A DNA stretch of 64,000 nucleotides, from NCBI RefSeq assembly GCF_032193805.1, contig NZ_JAVBIK010000001.1, forward strand, positions 2,253,001 to 2,317,000. The letters are read 5' to 3'. The stretch's first letter is position 1, and each line of letters begins with the position of its first letter. A program made the translations under genes and the position numbers. Below are positions 52,597 to 60,705 of the stretch, in pieces. Source of the DNA: Rhodoferax potami. Lineage in GTDB: Bacteria; Pseudomonadota; Gammaproteobacteria; Burkholderiales; Burkholderiaceae_C. The notes below the pieces were generated by a model. The model made no database searches. It saw nothing but the letters and a program-made list of their open reading frames with translations, and was not told the origin of the DNA.

Positions 52597-54065
52597 GGGC
52601 CGGCTTGCATGGCGGTATGCATCTCGTCGCCGGTGCGGTCCAGGAAGCCGGTGTTGATGAAGGCCACGCGGCTTTGGGCGGCGGCAATGCAGGCCTTCAG
52701 GTTCACGCTGGTGCGGCGCTCTTCGTCCATGATGCCCAGCTTCACGGTGCTGTCCGGCAGGCCCAGCATCTGCTCCACGCGAGTGAACAGCTCAGCGGCA
52801 AACGCCACTTCTGCGGGGCCGTGCATCTTGGGCTTGACGATGTAGACCGAACCCTTGCGCGAGTTGCGGATGGCGTCCTTCTTGGTCTTCTTCAGGTCAT
52901 GCAGGGCGATGGTGGTGGTGACCACGGCGTCCATGATGCCTTCGGGGATTTCTTGGGTGGAGCCGTCGGCAGCGGTGTAGGTGATGGCCGGGTTGGTCAT
53001 CAGGTGGCCCACATTGCGCACAAACATGAGGCTGCGGCCGTGCAGCTTGACGTCTTTCTTGCCGTCGGGCGCGGTGTACACGCGGTCGCCGTTCAGGCCA
53101 CGGGTCAGTGTTTTGCCGCCTTTCTCAAAGCTCTCGACCAACGTGCCTTGCAGAATGCCCAGCCAGTTGCCGTAGGCCAGCACTTTGTCTTCGGCGTCCA
53201 CCACGGCCACGGAGTCTTCCAGGTCCAGGATGGTGGAGAGGGCTGCTTCGAGCACCAGGTCGCTCACACCGGCGGCATCGGTTTTGCCGATGGGCGTAGC
53301 GCGGTTGATGATGATGTCGAGGTGCAGGCCGTTGTGAATCACCAGCACGCTGGAAGGATCTTTGGCAGAGCCCTGGAAGCCCACGAACTGGTCCTTGTCG
53401 GCCAGCTTGGAGGTGGAGCCGTCCTTCAGGGTAACGACCAAGTCGCCGCCCTTGATGGCGTAGCCGGTGGAGCCCACGTGCGAGCCTTTCTTGAGCGGTG
53501 CGCAGCGGTCCAGCACGTTGCGGGCGTATTCAATAACTTTTTTGCCGCGCTTAGGGTTGTAGCCCTTGGGCCCCACTTTTTCGCAGCCCTTGTCTTCGCT
53601 GATCACGTCAGTGCCATACAGCGCGTCATACAGGCTGCCCCAGCGGGCGTTGGCGGCGTTGAGCGCGTAGCGGGCGTTGAGCACGGGCACCACCAGCTGC
53701 GGGCCGGCTTGGGTGGCCAGCTCTGCGTCCACGTTTTTGGTGGTGATCTTTACCTTCTTGGGGCTCTCGACCAGGTAGCCGATCTTTTCCAGAAAAGCCT
53801 TGTACGCAGGCATATCGCTGATGGGGCCGGGGTTGGCTTTGTGCCAGGTGTCCAGCTCGGTTTGCAGGCGGTCGCGCTCGGCGAGCAGGGCAATGTTCTT
53901 GGGGGCCAGGTCTGCCACGATGGCGTCAAACCCTTTCCAGAAAGCCTCAGGCGCAATGCCGGTGCCGGGCAGCACTTTGTCCTGGATGAAGCTGTGCAGG
54001 CTGGTCGCGACTTGCAGGCGGTGCTCAGCAGTGCGTTCGGTCTTGCGGGGGGTAGTTGTCGTCAT
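52593..54065 (-). CDS. glcB: Malate synthase G N-terminal fragment
   Basis: 490 residues from the ATG at 54065 ([18 protein letters not shown]), covering the N-terminal clasp, the alpha/beta domain and most of the TIM barrel, with [33 protein letters not shown] and [17 protein letters not shown]. Ends at MHTAMQAGP followed by TGA. Confidence 0.8.
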   Translation of the reverse strand: MTTTTPRKTERTAEHRLQVATSLHSFIQDKVLPGTGIAPEAFWKGFDAIVADLAPKNIALLAERDRLQTELDTWHKANPGPISDMPAYKAFLEKIGYLVESPKKVKITTKNVDAELATQAGPQLVVPVLNARYALNAANARWGSLYDALYGTDVISEDKGCEKVGPKGYNPKRGKKVIEYARNVLDRCAPLKKGSHVGSTGYAIKGGDLVVTLKDGSTSKLADKDQFVGFQGSAKDPSSVLVIHNGLHLDIIINRATPIGKTDAAGVSDLVLEAALSTILDLEDSVAVVDAEDKVLAYGNWLGILQGTLVESFEKGGKTLTRGLNGDRVYTAPDGKKDVKLHGRSLMFVRNVGHLMTNPAITYTAADGSTQEIPEGIMDAVVTTTIALHDLKKTKKDAIRNSRKGSVYIVKPKMHGPAEVAFAAELFTRVEQMLGLPDSTVKLGIMDEERRTSVNLKACIAAAQSRVAFINTGFLDRTGDEMHTAMQAGP

Positions 54066-54218
54066 GGTGGGCCTTTCAAAGGAAGGGGCGGTCAACAAAG
54101 TGAAAACGGGTCGCACGAGGGGGAATACCCTCAAGCTATGGATGTACTGTATTCCATCCTTTGCAGATTACTATATGGAAGAATATCAATCTATTTGTGA
54201 CTTTTTAGGATGTAGTTC

Positions 54219-54518
54219 ATGCCCTTACGCCATCTGGTGCTGCTGAAGTTCAAAGCCAGCACGGTACCCGCTGAGGTTGAAGCCTTAGAGGCCGCGTTTA
54301 CCGCATTGGCAAGCAAGATCAGCGCCGTGCAAAGCCTGGAATGGGGCACCAATAACAGTCCCGAAGGCTTGGCCAAAGGCTTTACCCACTGCTTCAACCT
54401 CACCTTTGCCGATGAGGCCGCTCGCGCGACCTATCTGCCGCACCCTGATCACCTGCTGTTTGTCGAGCAGCTCAAGCCGGCGCTGGACGATGTACTGGTG
54501 CTGGACTACACGGTCTAA
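54219..54518 (+). CDS. Stress-responsive Dabb family protein
   Basis: Dimeric alpha/beta-barrel (Dabb) protein of 99 residues. Seen: MPLRHLVLLKFKASTVPAEV, the VQSLEWGTNNSPEGLAKGFTH middle with the typical NNSPEG turn, and HPDHLLFVEQLKPALDDVL. Divergent from malate synthase across 153 AT-rich bases, which probably hold both promoters. Biochemical role unknown. Confidence 0.9.
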   Translation: MPLRHLVLLKFKASTVPAEVEALEAAFTALASKISAVQSLEWGTNNSPEGLAKGFTHCFNLTFADEAARATYLPHPDHLLFVEQLKPALDDVLVLDYTV

Positions 54519-54693
54519 GCAAAAAAGGCCATCAAACAGCGGGATTTACCGGAAGCCCTAGTCCGTTCGGATCAGAGGAAACCGGCTTTTCGACACCGTA
54601 CTGTCACACGGTATTTTTAGCATGGCTCGTTCAGCCTCGGCGGGCATGGGGCCCGTGCGCGGCGAAGTCCGTTTTGTCCTCACAGGTCTCTTC

Positions 54694-55686
54694 ATGCATA
54701 TCAAAACCACGGTTTCCGCCATCCTTTTGGCATTGGCTTCGGTCTCCGCATCTGCGCAGTCGTTCAGCCTGAGCAACTACACCGTCAAAAACACCTACGG
54801 ACTCGACCTGAGCGTGGGCGGTGTCTCCGGCTTGGAGGGTTCTGCGATCACTTATGCGCAGGACCGTGGCACCTTGTTTTTCATTGGTGACGAGGGCAAG
54901 GGCGTGATTGAAATGTCACTTGATGGCAAGTCAAAAGGTTCGATGGCGTTCACCGGTTGGGGCGCTTTCAGCACAGGTGTGAATGGCAAAAATCCCGGTA
55001 ACGATTCAGAAGGCTTGGCCTACTTAGGCAATGGCGTACTCGCTGTGGCCGAGGAGCGCCTGCAAAACATCTACCGCTTCAGCTACACCGCCGGTGGCTC
55101 GGTCGACTTGGGCACAGTGCCTTTTGCCTCTGTGGGGTCGACGATTGGCAATGTGGGTATTGAGGGCCTGAGCTACGACGCCCGTAACGGCAGCTATGTC
55201 ACAGCCAAACAAGACAACCCGGCTGCGCTGAGTATCTTCAACAACCTGAGCTTCTCCACGGTGGCATCTCCGGATGCGGTTGCTAATGCGTCATTCACCG
55301 GTGCGACGAGCTTGTTTGGCTTGTCCCAACTGTCCGATGTGCAAACGCTCTCCATCTTGGGCAACAACAATTTGCTGGTGCTCAGCACCGGTACCACCCC
55401 CGGCGATTCGCGTGAGTTGATCGAAGTCACCCGCGCCGGCACGGTGGTCAGCCGCCTGGACCTGACCCACATCGCTGCCCGCAACGCGATTGAAGGTGTG
55501 ACGATTGACGAACACGACACCATTTACCTGTTGGCCGAGCAAGACCAACTTAGCGGCGCACCCGCAAACGCCAAGTCGCAGCTGATTGTGTTGACAGCCC
55601 CTGTGCCCGAGCCCGAAACCTACGCCATGCTGCTCGCTGGCTTGGGCTTGATGGGCGCTGTAGCCCGCCGCAGGCGCGCTGCGTAA
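54694..55686 (+). CDS. PEP-CTERM protein with SdiA-regulated (beta-propeller) domain
   Basis: Exported protein of 330 residues. Seen: signal peptide (MHIKTTVSAILLALASVSAS), a repeated beta-strand body with SGLEGSAITYAQDRGTLFFIGDEGKG and NDSEGLAYLGNGVLAVAEERL, as in YjiK/SdiA-regulated phytase-like propellers, and a C-terminal sorting tail: VPEPETYAMLLAGLGL helix, then RRRR. The tail directs processing by an exosortase, which is not in this window. ATG 54694 chosen for the signal peptide. Confidence 0.88.
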   Translation: MHIKTTVSAILLALASVSASAQSFSLSNYTVKNTYGLDLSVGGVSGLEGSAITYAQDRGTLFFIGDEGKGVIEMSLDGKSKGSMAFTGWGAFSTGVNGKNPGNDSEGLAYLGNGVLAVAEERLQNIYRFSYTAGGSVDLGTVPFASVGSTIGNVGIEGLSYDARNGSYVTAKQDNPAALSIFNNLSFSTVASPDAVANASFTGATSLFGLSQLSDVQTLSILGNNNLLVLSTGTTPGDSRELIEVTRAGTVVSRLDLTHIAARNAIEGVTIDEHDTIYLLAEQDQLSGAPANAKSQLIVLTAPVPEPETYAMLLAGLGLMGAVARRRRAA

Positions 55687-55884
55687 GCGATTGCTTCCTT
55701 CCAGGTGTGGTGCGAGCCCGGGTGCGGCTTGCACCACACCGGTGGCGATGCTGCACCGCACGCCGCCAAGCGCTGTCGATAATTGACGTAAAGTTTGTGG
55801 CCTGCCTGATGCCTTGCGGTGTCAGGCAGGCCCCGATGTTTCTGCTCTGCAATCCGCAGGGCTTGGCGTTATTGACCGCACCGC

Positions 55885-57081
55885 ATGACCACCGACACCC
55901 GTTCACCCTCAGCTCTCCCCCTCGCGGGCATCCGCGTCGTTGAATTCACCCACATGGTCATGGGGCCCACTTGCGGCATGACGCTGGGCGACTTGGGTGC
56001 GGATGTCATCAAGGTCGAGCCACTGGCGGGCGACAGCACCCGCAAGCTGCTGGGCAGCGGCGCCGGTTTTTACCCGCTGTTCAACCGCAACAAAAAGAGC
56101 ATTGCGGTGGACCTCAAAAGCCCGCAGGGCCGCGAGATCGTGCTCAAGCTGATCGCTACGGCCGACATCGTGAGCGAGAACTTCAAAACCGAGACCATGC
56201 AAAAGCTGGGCTTGGACTACGCGTCTTTGAGCAAGCTGGACCCGCGCCTGATTTATGTGAGCCACAAAGGCTTTCTCCCCGGCCCTTACGACCACCGCAC
56301 GGCGCTGGACGAGGTGGTGCAAATGATGGGCGGCCTGGCCTACATGACGGGGCGCCCCGGCGATCCGCTGCGCGCTGGGTCAAGCGTGAACGACATCATG
56401 GGCGGCATCTTTGGTGCCGTGGGCGCCATGGCTGCCCTCATGCAGCGTCAGCAGACCGGACGGGGCCAGGAAGTGCAAAGCGCGCTCTTCGAGAACAACA
56501 TCTTCCTCGTGGCCCAGCACATGATGCAGTTTGCGGTGACGGGCAAGGCGGCAGCCCCCATGCCCGAGCGCATCTCGCCTTGGGGCATTTACGATGTGTT
56601 CAGCGTCAAAAACAACGAGCAGATCTTTCTGGCCGTGGTGGGCGACGGGCAATGGAAAACCTTTTGCGAGGCCTTTGGCTACACCGACCTGTTTGCCGAC
56701 CCGCGCGTTACCACCAACAACGACCGTGTGCTGGCGCGCAGCTGGCTCATCCCCGAGTTGCGCACGCGCTTGGCGCAGTTCAGCCGCGCAGAGCTTTCGC
56801 AGCGCTTTGAGCAAGTGGGCCTGCCCTTTGCGCCCATCACCGATCCGCAGCATTTGTTTGACGACCCGCACCTGCAAGCCACCGGGGGGCTGGCGCCCAT
56901 GGAGCTGCCTGATGGCCGCCAGACGCAAGTGCCTTTGCTGCCCTTGACGCTGGATGGCGAGCGCCTCGGCCTGCGGCTGGACCCGCCCAAGCTGGGCGAG
57001 CACACCGACGCGCTGCTGCAAAGCCTGGGGTACAGCGCGGGCGAAGTGGCGGCACTGCATGTGCAAGGCGTAGTGCTATGA
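55885..57081 (+). CDS. CaiB/BaiF family CoA-transferase
   Basis: Class III CoA-transferase of 398 residues. Seen: LAGIRVVEFTHMVMGPTCGM, GADVIKVEPLAGDSTR, the NRNKKSIAVDLKSPQG signature and the catalytic aspartate region SVNDIMGGIFGAVGAMAAL. It moves CoA between a carboxylic-acid pair, substrate unknown (formyl-CoA, carnitine and succinyl-CoA relatives exist). The stop codon lies inside copy 9 of the dispersed repeat. A LysR gene follows, separated by a large inverted repeat. Confidence 0.92.
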   Translation: MTTDTRSPSALPLAGIRVVEFTHMVMGPTCGMTLGDLGADVIKVEPLAGDSTRKLLGSGAGFYPLFNRNKKSIAVDLKSPQGREIVLKLIATADIVSENFKTETMQKLGLDYASLSKLDPRLIYVSHKGFLPGPYDHRTALDEVVQMMGGLAYMTGRPGDPLRAGSSVNDIMGGIFGAVGAMAALMQRQQTGRGQEVQSALFENNIFLVAQHMMQFAVTGKAAAPMPERISPWGIYDVFSVKNNEQIFLAVVGDGQWKTFCEAFGYTDLFADPRVTTNNDRVLARSWLIPELRTRLAQFSRAELSQRFEQVGLPFAPITDPQHLFDDPHLQATGGLAPMELPDGRQTQVPLLPLTLDGERLGLRLDPPKLGEHTDALLQSLGYSAGEVAALHVQGVVL

Positions 57082-57115
57082 AAAATATAGCGGTTTGCGC
57101 ATATCTGGCGTGCGC
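57075..57115 (+). repeat. Dispersed 41-bp palindromic repeat, copy 9
   Basis: GCTAT-N7-ATAGC-N5-GCGC-N11-GCGC with exact spacing (57075-57079, 57087-57091, 57097-57100, 57112-57115). It overlaps the CoA-transferase stop, as copy 1 overlaps that of mtnN, and ends at the first arm of the large inverted repeat. Confidence 0.8.
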
Positions 57116-57118
57116 CAG

Positions 57119-57210
57119 AGGCCTGAACGGCAGTGCGGCCTGCTCCGTGTCCCCCGCCCGCTTCGCGGGCTCCTCCTTGACCTGCGCAGACCGCACTGCC
57201 GTTCAGGCCT
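57119..57210. repeat. Large inverted repeat with nested hairpin
   Basis: A perfect 20-base inverted repeat: left arm 57119-57138 begins AGGCCTGAAC, right arm 57191-57210 ends GTTCAGGCCT. The 52-base interior contains a second perfect hairpin, GCCCGC-TTC-GCGGGC (57156-57170). It lies between the CoA-transferase stop and the LysR ATG at 57224. It could be a cruciform, an mRNA-stabilising structure or part of a mobile element. Confidence 0.8.
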
Positions 57211-57223
57211 CCCGGAGCTAAAG

Positions 57224-58171
57224 ATGGACAAGCTCAAGCAACTCGAATCTTTCGTCTCGGTGGCCACCCGCGGCAGTTTGACCGCAGCCGCCAATGCCGA
57301 AGGCGTTGCGCCCGCCATCATGGGTCGACGGTTGGACGCTCTAGAAGAACGCTTGGGCGTGAAGCTGCTGATCCGCACCACCCGTCGCATCACGCTCACG
57401 CACGAGGGCAGTGCGTTTCTGGAGGATTGCCAGCGCATCATCGCGGACGTGACTAACGCCGAGGCCAGCGTGAGCGCTGGGGGCGTGAAGGCGGCGGGCC
57501 ATTTGCGCATCACGGCGCCTGCGGGCTTCGGCCGCCGCCATGTGGCGCCGCTGGTACCCAAGTTCCGCGAGCTGCACCCGGATGTGACGATTTCGCTCAA
57601 CCTCAGCGACCGCGTGGTGGACATTGCAGGCGAGGGCTTTGACTGCGCCGTGCGCGTGGGTGACATGCCCGATTCGTCGCTCGTGAGCGTGCGCATGGCC
57701 GACAACCGCCGCTTGTGCGTGGCCACGCCGGCCTACCTCAAGCGCCACGGTACGCCCAAAACGCCCGCCGATTTGAGCCGCTTCCACTGCCTCACGTTGT
57801 CCAGCGACGCATCTCAAACCCGGGGCTGGGCTTTCAAGCTGCCCGCGGCTAAAGGCGAGCGTGCAGACGCGGGTGAGGTGATTTACCTCAAGCCCGCCGG
57901 CCCGCTGGACTGCAGCGACGGGCAGGTGTTGCACGACTGGTGCCTGGGGGGTTACGGCATCGCGTGGCGCAGCACCTGGGAGGTGGAGAACGAAATCGCC
58001 GCAGGCCGTTTGGTCGCGGTGCTGGAGGACTACGCCGCTCCGCCCAATGGCATCTATGCGGTCTTCCCCCAACGCAAACACATGCCCCTGCGGGTGCGCT
58101 TGTGGATTGACTTCATCAAGGAACGTTACAGCGCGCCGGGGTATTGGCAACGAACCGTGCTTCGGGATTAG
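57224..58171 (+). CDS. LysR family transcriptional regulator
   Basis: Regulator of 315 residues: MDKLKQLESFVSVATRGSLT and the HTH region AANAEGVAPAIMGRRLDALEE, then an effector domain. Probably governs the CoA-transferase or nearby genes, although it is downstream in the same orientation rather than divergent. ATG at 57224 follows CCCGGAGCTAAAG. The preceding open frame runs through the large inverted repeat and is not homologous. Confidence 0.93.
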   Translation: MDKLKQLESFVSVATRGSLTAAANAEGVAPAIMGRRLDALEERLGVKLLIRTTRRITLTHEGSAFLEDCQRIIADVTNAEASVSAGGVKAAGHLRITAPAGFGRRHVAPLVPKFRELHPDVTISLNLSDRVVDIAGEGFDCAVRVGDMPDSSLVSVRMADNRRLCVATPAYLKRHGTPKTPADLSRFHCLTLSSDASQTRGWAFKLPAAKGERADAGEVIYLKPAGPLDCSDGQVLHDWCLGGYGIAWRSTWEVENEIAAGRLVAVLEDYAAPPNGIYAVFPQRKHMPLRVRLWIDFIKERYSAPGYWQRTVLRD

Positions 58172-58267
58172 TGCTTGCAGACATCCGAAAGAACTATTGC
58201 GAGCGCCTTGGCAGCGAAATAAATTAGCGCTAATCGCCGGTGTATCCCGGTTCAAATGGGAGCTCTT

Positions 58268-58876
58268 ATGAAAATTAAACGTGTTTTAACTGCAATTGCG
58301 TTGGCCGCATCCGCGCTCGGTGCCAGTGCGACTACTACAGTGGGTGGCATCAGCTTCGCGGACAACGCGTTCGCTGATGCGTTGTATTACTCGTTTGGTA
58401 GCTATACCACCTCCGGTGGCACTTTGGCGCAAGTATTGACTGACACTAACCCTGGGACCTATGCGTACTCTCGCACACCCGGTGCCAGTTTGTTGCTTGG
58501 TTTCACCGATAACAATGTGTTCAATGGTGCCGGTGCAGACTTGGCTGTTTTTGAACTCGGCATTGCAGACTCTGTGAAAGTTAGCTTCGGCGCACAAACA
58601 TTGTCTTTTCAAACGGTTGCAACGGGCTACACCGCTGGCGGTTATGCGTTGAACGTTGCCTTGGTTGACTTCTCGGCATTCGGCATCGCTAACGGCGCAA
58701 ACTTGCAATACCAGTCGATTGGCTTCGATACAGTGGCCCCCGGCGGAACTGTTCCCTCCATTTCGTTGGTGGGTGCACTGCACGTGGCGGCTGTACCCGA
58801 GCCTGAGACATACGCCATGTTGTTGGCTGGTTTAGGCGCGATAGGGGCTCTGGTGCGCCGCCGTAAGCGCGCTTAA
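58268..58876 (+). CDS. PEP-CTERM sorting-domain protein (FxDxF-like)
   Basis: Secreted protein of 202 residues. Seen: signal peptide MKIKRVLTAIALAASALGASA, a beta-rich threonine/serine/glycine body (SFADNAFADALYYSF), and a C-terminal VPEPETYAMLLAGLGAIGALVRRRKRA whose core is identical to that of the protein at 54.7 kb. Probably processed by the same exosortase and displayed or secreted. GGGAG precedes the ATG. Body has no recognised domain. Confidence 0.88.
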   Translation: MKIKRVLTAIALAASALGASATTTVGGISFADNAFADALYYSFGSYTTSGGTLAQVLTDTNPGTYAYSRTPGASLLLGFTDNNVFNGAGADLAVFELGIADSVKVSFGAQTLSFQTVATGYTAGGYALNVALVDFSAFGIANGANLQYQSIGFDTVAPGGTVPSISLVGALHVAAVPEPETYAMLLAGLGAIGALVRRRKRA

Positions 58877-58890
58877 AAGTACTCGACTTC

Positions 58891-58931
58891 AAATGAAAAA
58901 ACCCGCTGAGTTTCAGCGGGTTTTTTCATTT
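58891..58931 (+). terminator. Rho-independent terminator after the PEP-CTERM gene
   Basis: Perfect 19-base-pair palindrome: GC-rich core ACCCGCTGA / TCAGCGGGT flanked by A- and T-runs, three-base loop GTT. Because both flanks are A/T runs it would terminate both strands. Confidence 0.93.
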
Positions 58932-59004
58932 ACAGGGTGCGGTGGTCAAAACCATTGAGCCGGCTAGCGCTCAAATCCCGCTTTTCATGATCCCGTGCAG
59001 CGGA

Positions 59005-59301
59005 CTACTGGCCGTCGTCTTCCGAAGGAACGTCAAACGGATCGTCCAGGCTGTCGCTTTCCATCATGGCGATCTCGGCGCACTGCACGCCGTTGAGCTG
59101 GTGGCGGTAGGCCAGAAAAGCGTGGCGGGCGTTGGCTTCGTCGTCGCCTTCGTCATCGGCTGCGGCAGCGGCCAGATGGTGTTTGGCGGCGGCCTGGAAG
59201 TGTTGGGCAGCCATGCGGTGGTAGTCGCCGATGGTCTCAAAGTCGTCGTCCACCAGATCGTCTGCCACGGTGTCGGCCACGGGGGAAGTGTCTTGGGTCA
59301 T
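59005..59301 (-). CDS. Hypothetical acidic protein
   Basis: Protein of 98 residues, strongly acidic (VADDLVDDDFETIGDYH at the N-terminus, DSLDDPFDVPSEDDGQ at the C-terminus) around a helical centre rich in histidine and alanine (AAQHFQAAAKHHLAAAA). The centre recalls short rubrerythrin-like or four-helix fragments but no family is recognised. Cytosolic by composition. ATG at 59301 is the first in frame. Function unknown. Confidence 0.7.
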   Translation of the reverse strand: MTQDTSPVADTVADDLVDDDFETIGDYHRMAAQHFQAAAKHHLAAAAADDEGDDEANARHAFLAYRHQLNGVQCAEIAMMESDSLDDPFDVPSEDDGQ

Positions 59302-59410
59302 TCAGGGCTCGCTTTTTTGTGAATCACGGCAACATGCCGCCTGCACAGATTGCGCCCTCACCGTGAACCCTGTGTGACAGGCGCGCGAGTCTTTTGCGAC
59401 GCGTGGCCGT

Positions 59411-60637
59411 TTAGACTAGACCCCAGTCGCGCGCGCCCTTGAACCCAGGGAAAACGGTGCTGAGCTGGCTGTCGCTCAGACCCCACTGGCGTTTAAAGAT
59501 GCCGCCCAACACGCTGCGGTATTCATTCAGCACCGCGTAGTCGCGGTTCTGGAACAGGGTGGCCGCCGTCATCTGCACCTGCTCGCCGACCACTTGCTTG
59601 CCGCGCACCGCCCTACCTAGCACCCACATCACGCTGCCGTGGCCATGGTCGGTGCCACGGTTGCCGTTCTGCCGGAAAGTGCGGCCGAACTCGCTCATGA
59701 CGACCACCACGGTGTTGCGCCAAGCGCTCCCCATTTCTTGAGAAAAAGCGGCCAGGCCTTGGCCCAGCTCGTCGAGGCGGCTGGCCAGATAGCCGGTCGC
59801 GCCGCCCTGGGCCACATGCGTGTCCCAGCCACCCACATCCACAAAGCCCAGCGCGTATTGCTCGCGCATCAGGCGGGCGATGCGGCGGGCTTCCAGCTCA
59901 AAGCCTTTGGCGGTAATGGCGCCGCGGCTGGCGGCATCCATCTCGGCTGACATTTCGCGCATCACTTGCTCACGCACCGCGAAGCCGCTTTGCACCGTGC
60001 CCTCCAGGGCCGTGCCTTGATACATGGCGGCAATGATGCGGCTCTGGCGCGTGTCCACCGACGGTTTGGTCAGGTTGCGCAAGCTGGTGTTCGGAACGCG
60101 CAGTTCGCCTTGCAGCGCAATCGGCAGTTGGTCAGTAAACGCCATGGGTGCGGGGCTGGTAACAGCGGGGCGCCCTTGCAGCTGCTTTGCCAGCCGGTTC
60201 AGAAAGCCTGAGCCATAGGCGGTGCTGCTGTGGTTTTGCTGGCCCAGCTCGATGCTGTCTTGCGTTTCGAAGTGGCTGCGCGACAGGTTATCGGTGCCGC
60301 TGTAAGGCACAAAGGCGAGTTCGCCTTGTTGGTAGAGCGGGTAAAGGGTGTCCCGCAGGGCCGGGTGCAGCCCCCAGTCGGCGGTGAGGGGCAGGGCGCT
60401 GGTCAGGTCGGCGTCGGGTTTGGCGATGGCGATGTCAGGCCGTACCTCGTAATAAAAGCTGCTGCTCACCGGGGGGAGCAGGCTGGCCGCATCCATGCCG
60501 CCGCGCAAAAACACCATCAAAAACCGGGGTGCCCCGGTGGCCGGGCCTGTGGCCGCGTGCAGTTGCACCCCGGGCAGGCCCAGGGCAGCAGCTGCACCGG
60601 TGTGCAGCGCGGTGTGCAGAAAGTGACGTCGTTGCAT
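59411..60637 (-). CDS. DUF1501 domain-containing protein
   Basis: Exported protein of 408 residues. Seen: twin-arginine-like leader MQRRHFLHTALHTGAAAALG, FLMVFLRGGMDAASLLPP, HFETQDSIELGQQNHSS, and VGGWDTHVAQGG plus VVVMSEFGRTFRQNGNRGTDHGHG, the metal-ligand pattern of this alkaline-phosphatase-like (sulfatase-type) family. ATG at 60637 gives the leader. Sits 68 bases after the DUF1800 gene on the same strand, its usual partner. Confidence 0.92.
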   Translation of the reverse strand: MQRRHFLHTALHTGAAAALGLPGVQLHAATGPATGAPRFLMVFLRGGMDAASLLPPVSSSFYYEVRPDIAIAKPDADLTSALPLTADWGLHPALRDTLYPLYQQGELAFVPYSGTDNLSRSHFETQDSIELGQQNHSSTAYGSGFLNRLAKQLQGRPAVTSPAPMAFTDQLPIALQGELRVPNTSLRNLTKPSVDTRQSRIIAAMYQGTALEGTVQSGFAVREQVMREMSAEMDAASRGAITAKGFELEARRIARLMREQYALGFVDVGGWDTHVAQGGATGYLASRLDELGQGLAAFSQEMGSAWRNTVVVVMSEFGRTFRQNGNRGTDHGHGSVMWVLGRAVRGKQVVGEQVQMTAATLFQNRDYAVLNEYRSVLGGIFKRQWGLSDSQLSTVFPGFKGARDWGLV

Positions 60638-60705
60638 GGTGCTGGCTCCTGAAGCGGGGTGTGTGGCGGTTGGGGCCGAAGTCTGGGGGCAAGCGCGCTC
60701 GAGCG

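Larger units (their letters stand above)
51835..54065 (-). pseudogene. glcB: Malate synthase G, split by a one-base frameshift
   Basis: Together the two reading frames make about 743 residues, the length of malate synthase G, which condenses glyoxylate and acetyl-CoA to malate. At 52593-52599 the minus strand reads GGCCCATGATC: frame one ends in a TGA at 52593-52595. One extra C in the CCC run would join ...HTAMQAGP to [10 protein letters not shown] as in relatives. The N part holds the arginine and acid ligand regions, the C part holds the catalytic aspartate (MEDRAT), so neither alone can work. Either sequencing error, recent mutation, or coupled translation of two chains. Confidence 0.85.

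Noticed and set aside
54595..54617. ACCGT/ACGGT hairpin with a T-run as terminator of the Dabb gene
   Set aside because: Stem of only five pairs; too weak to list as a feature.
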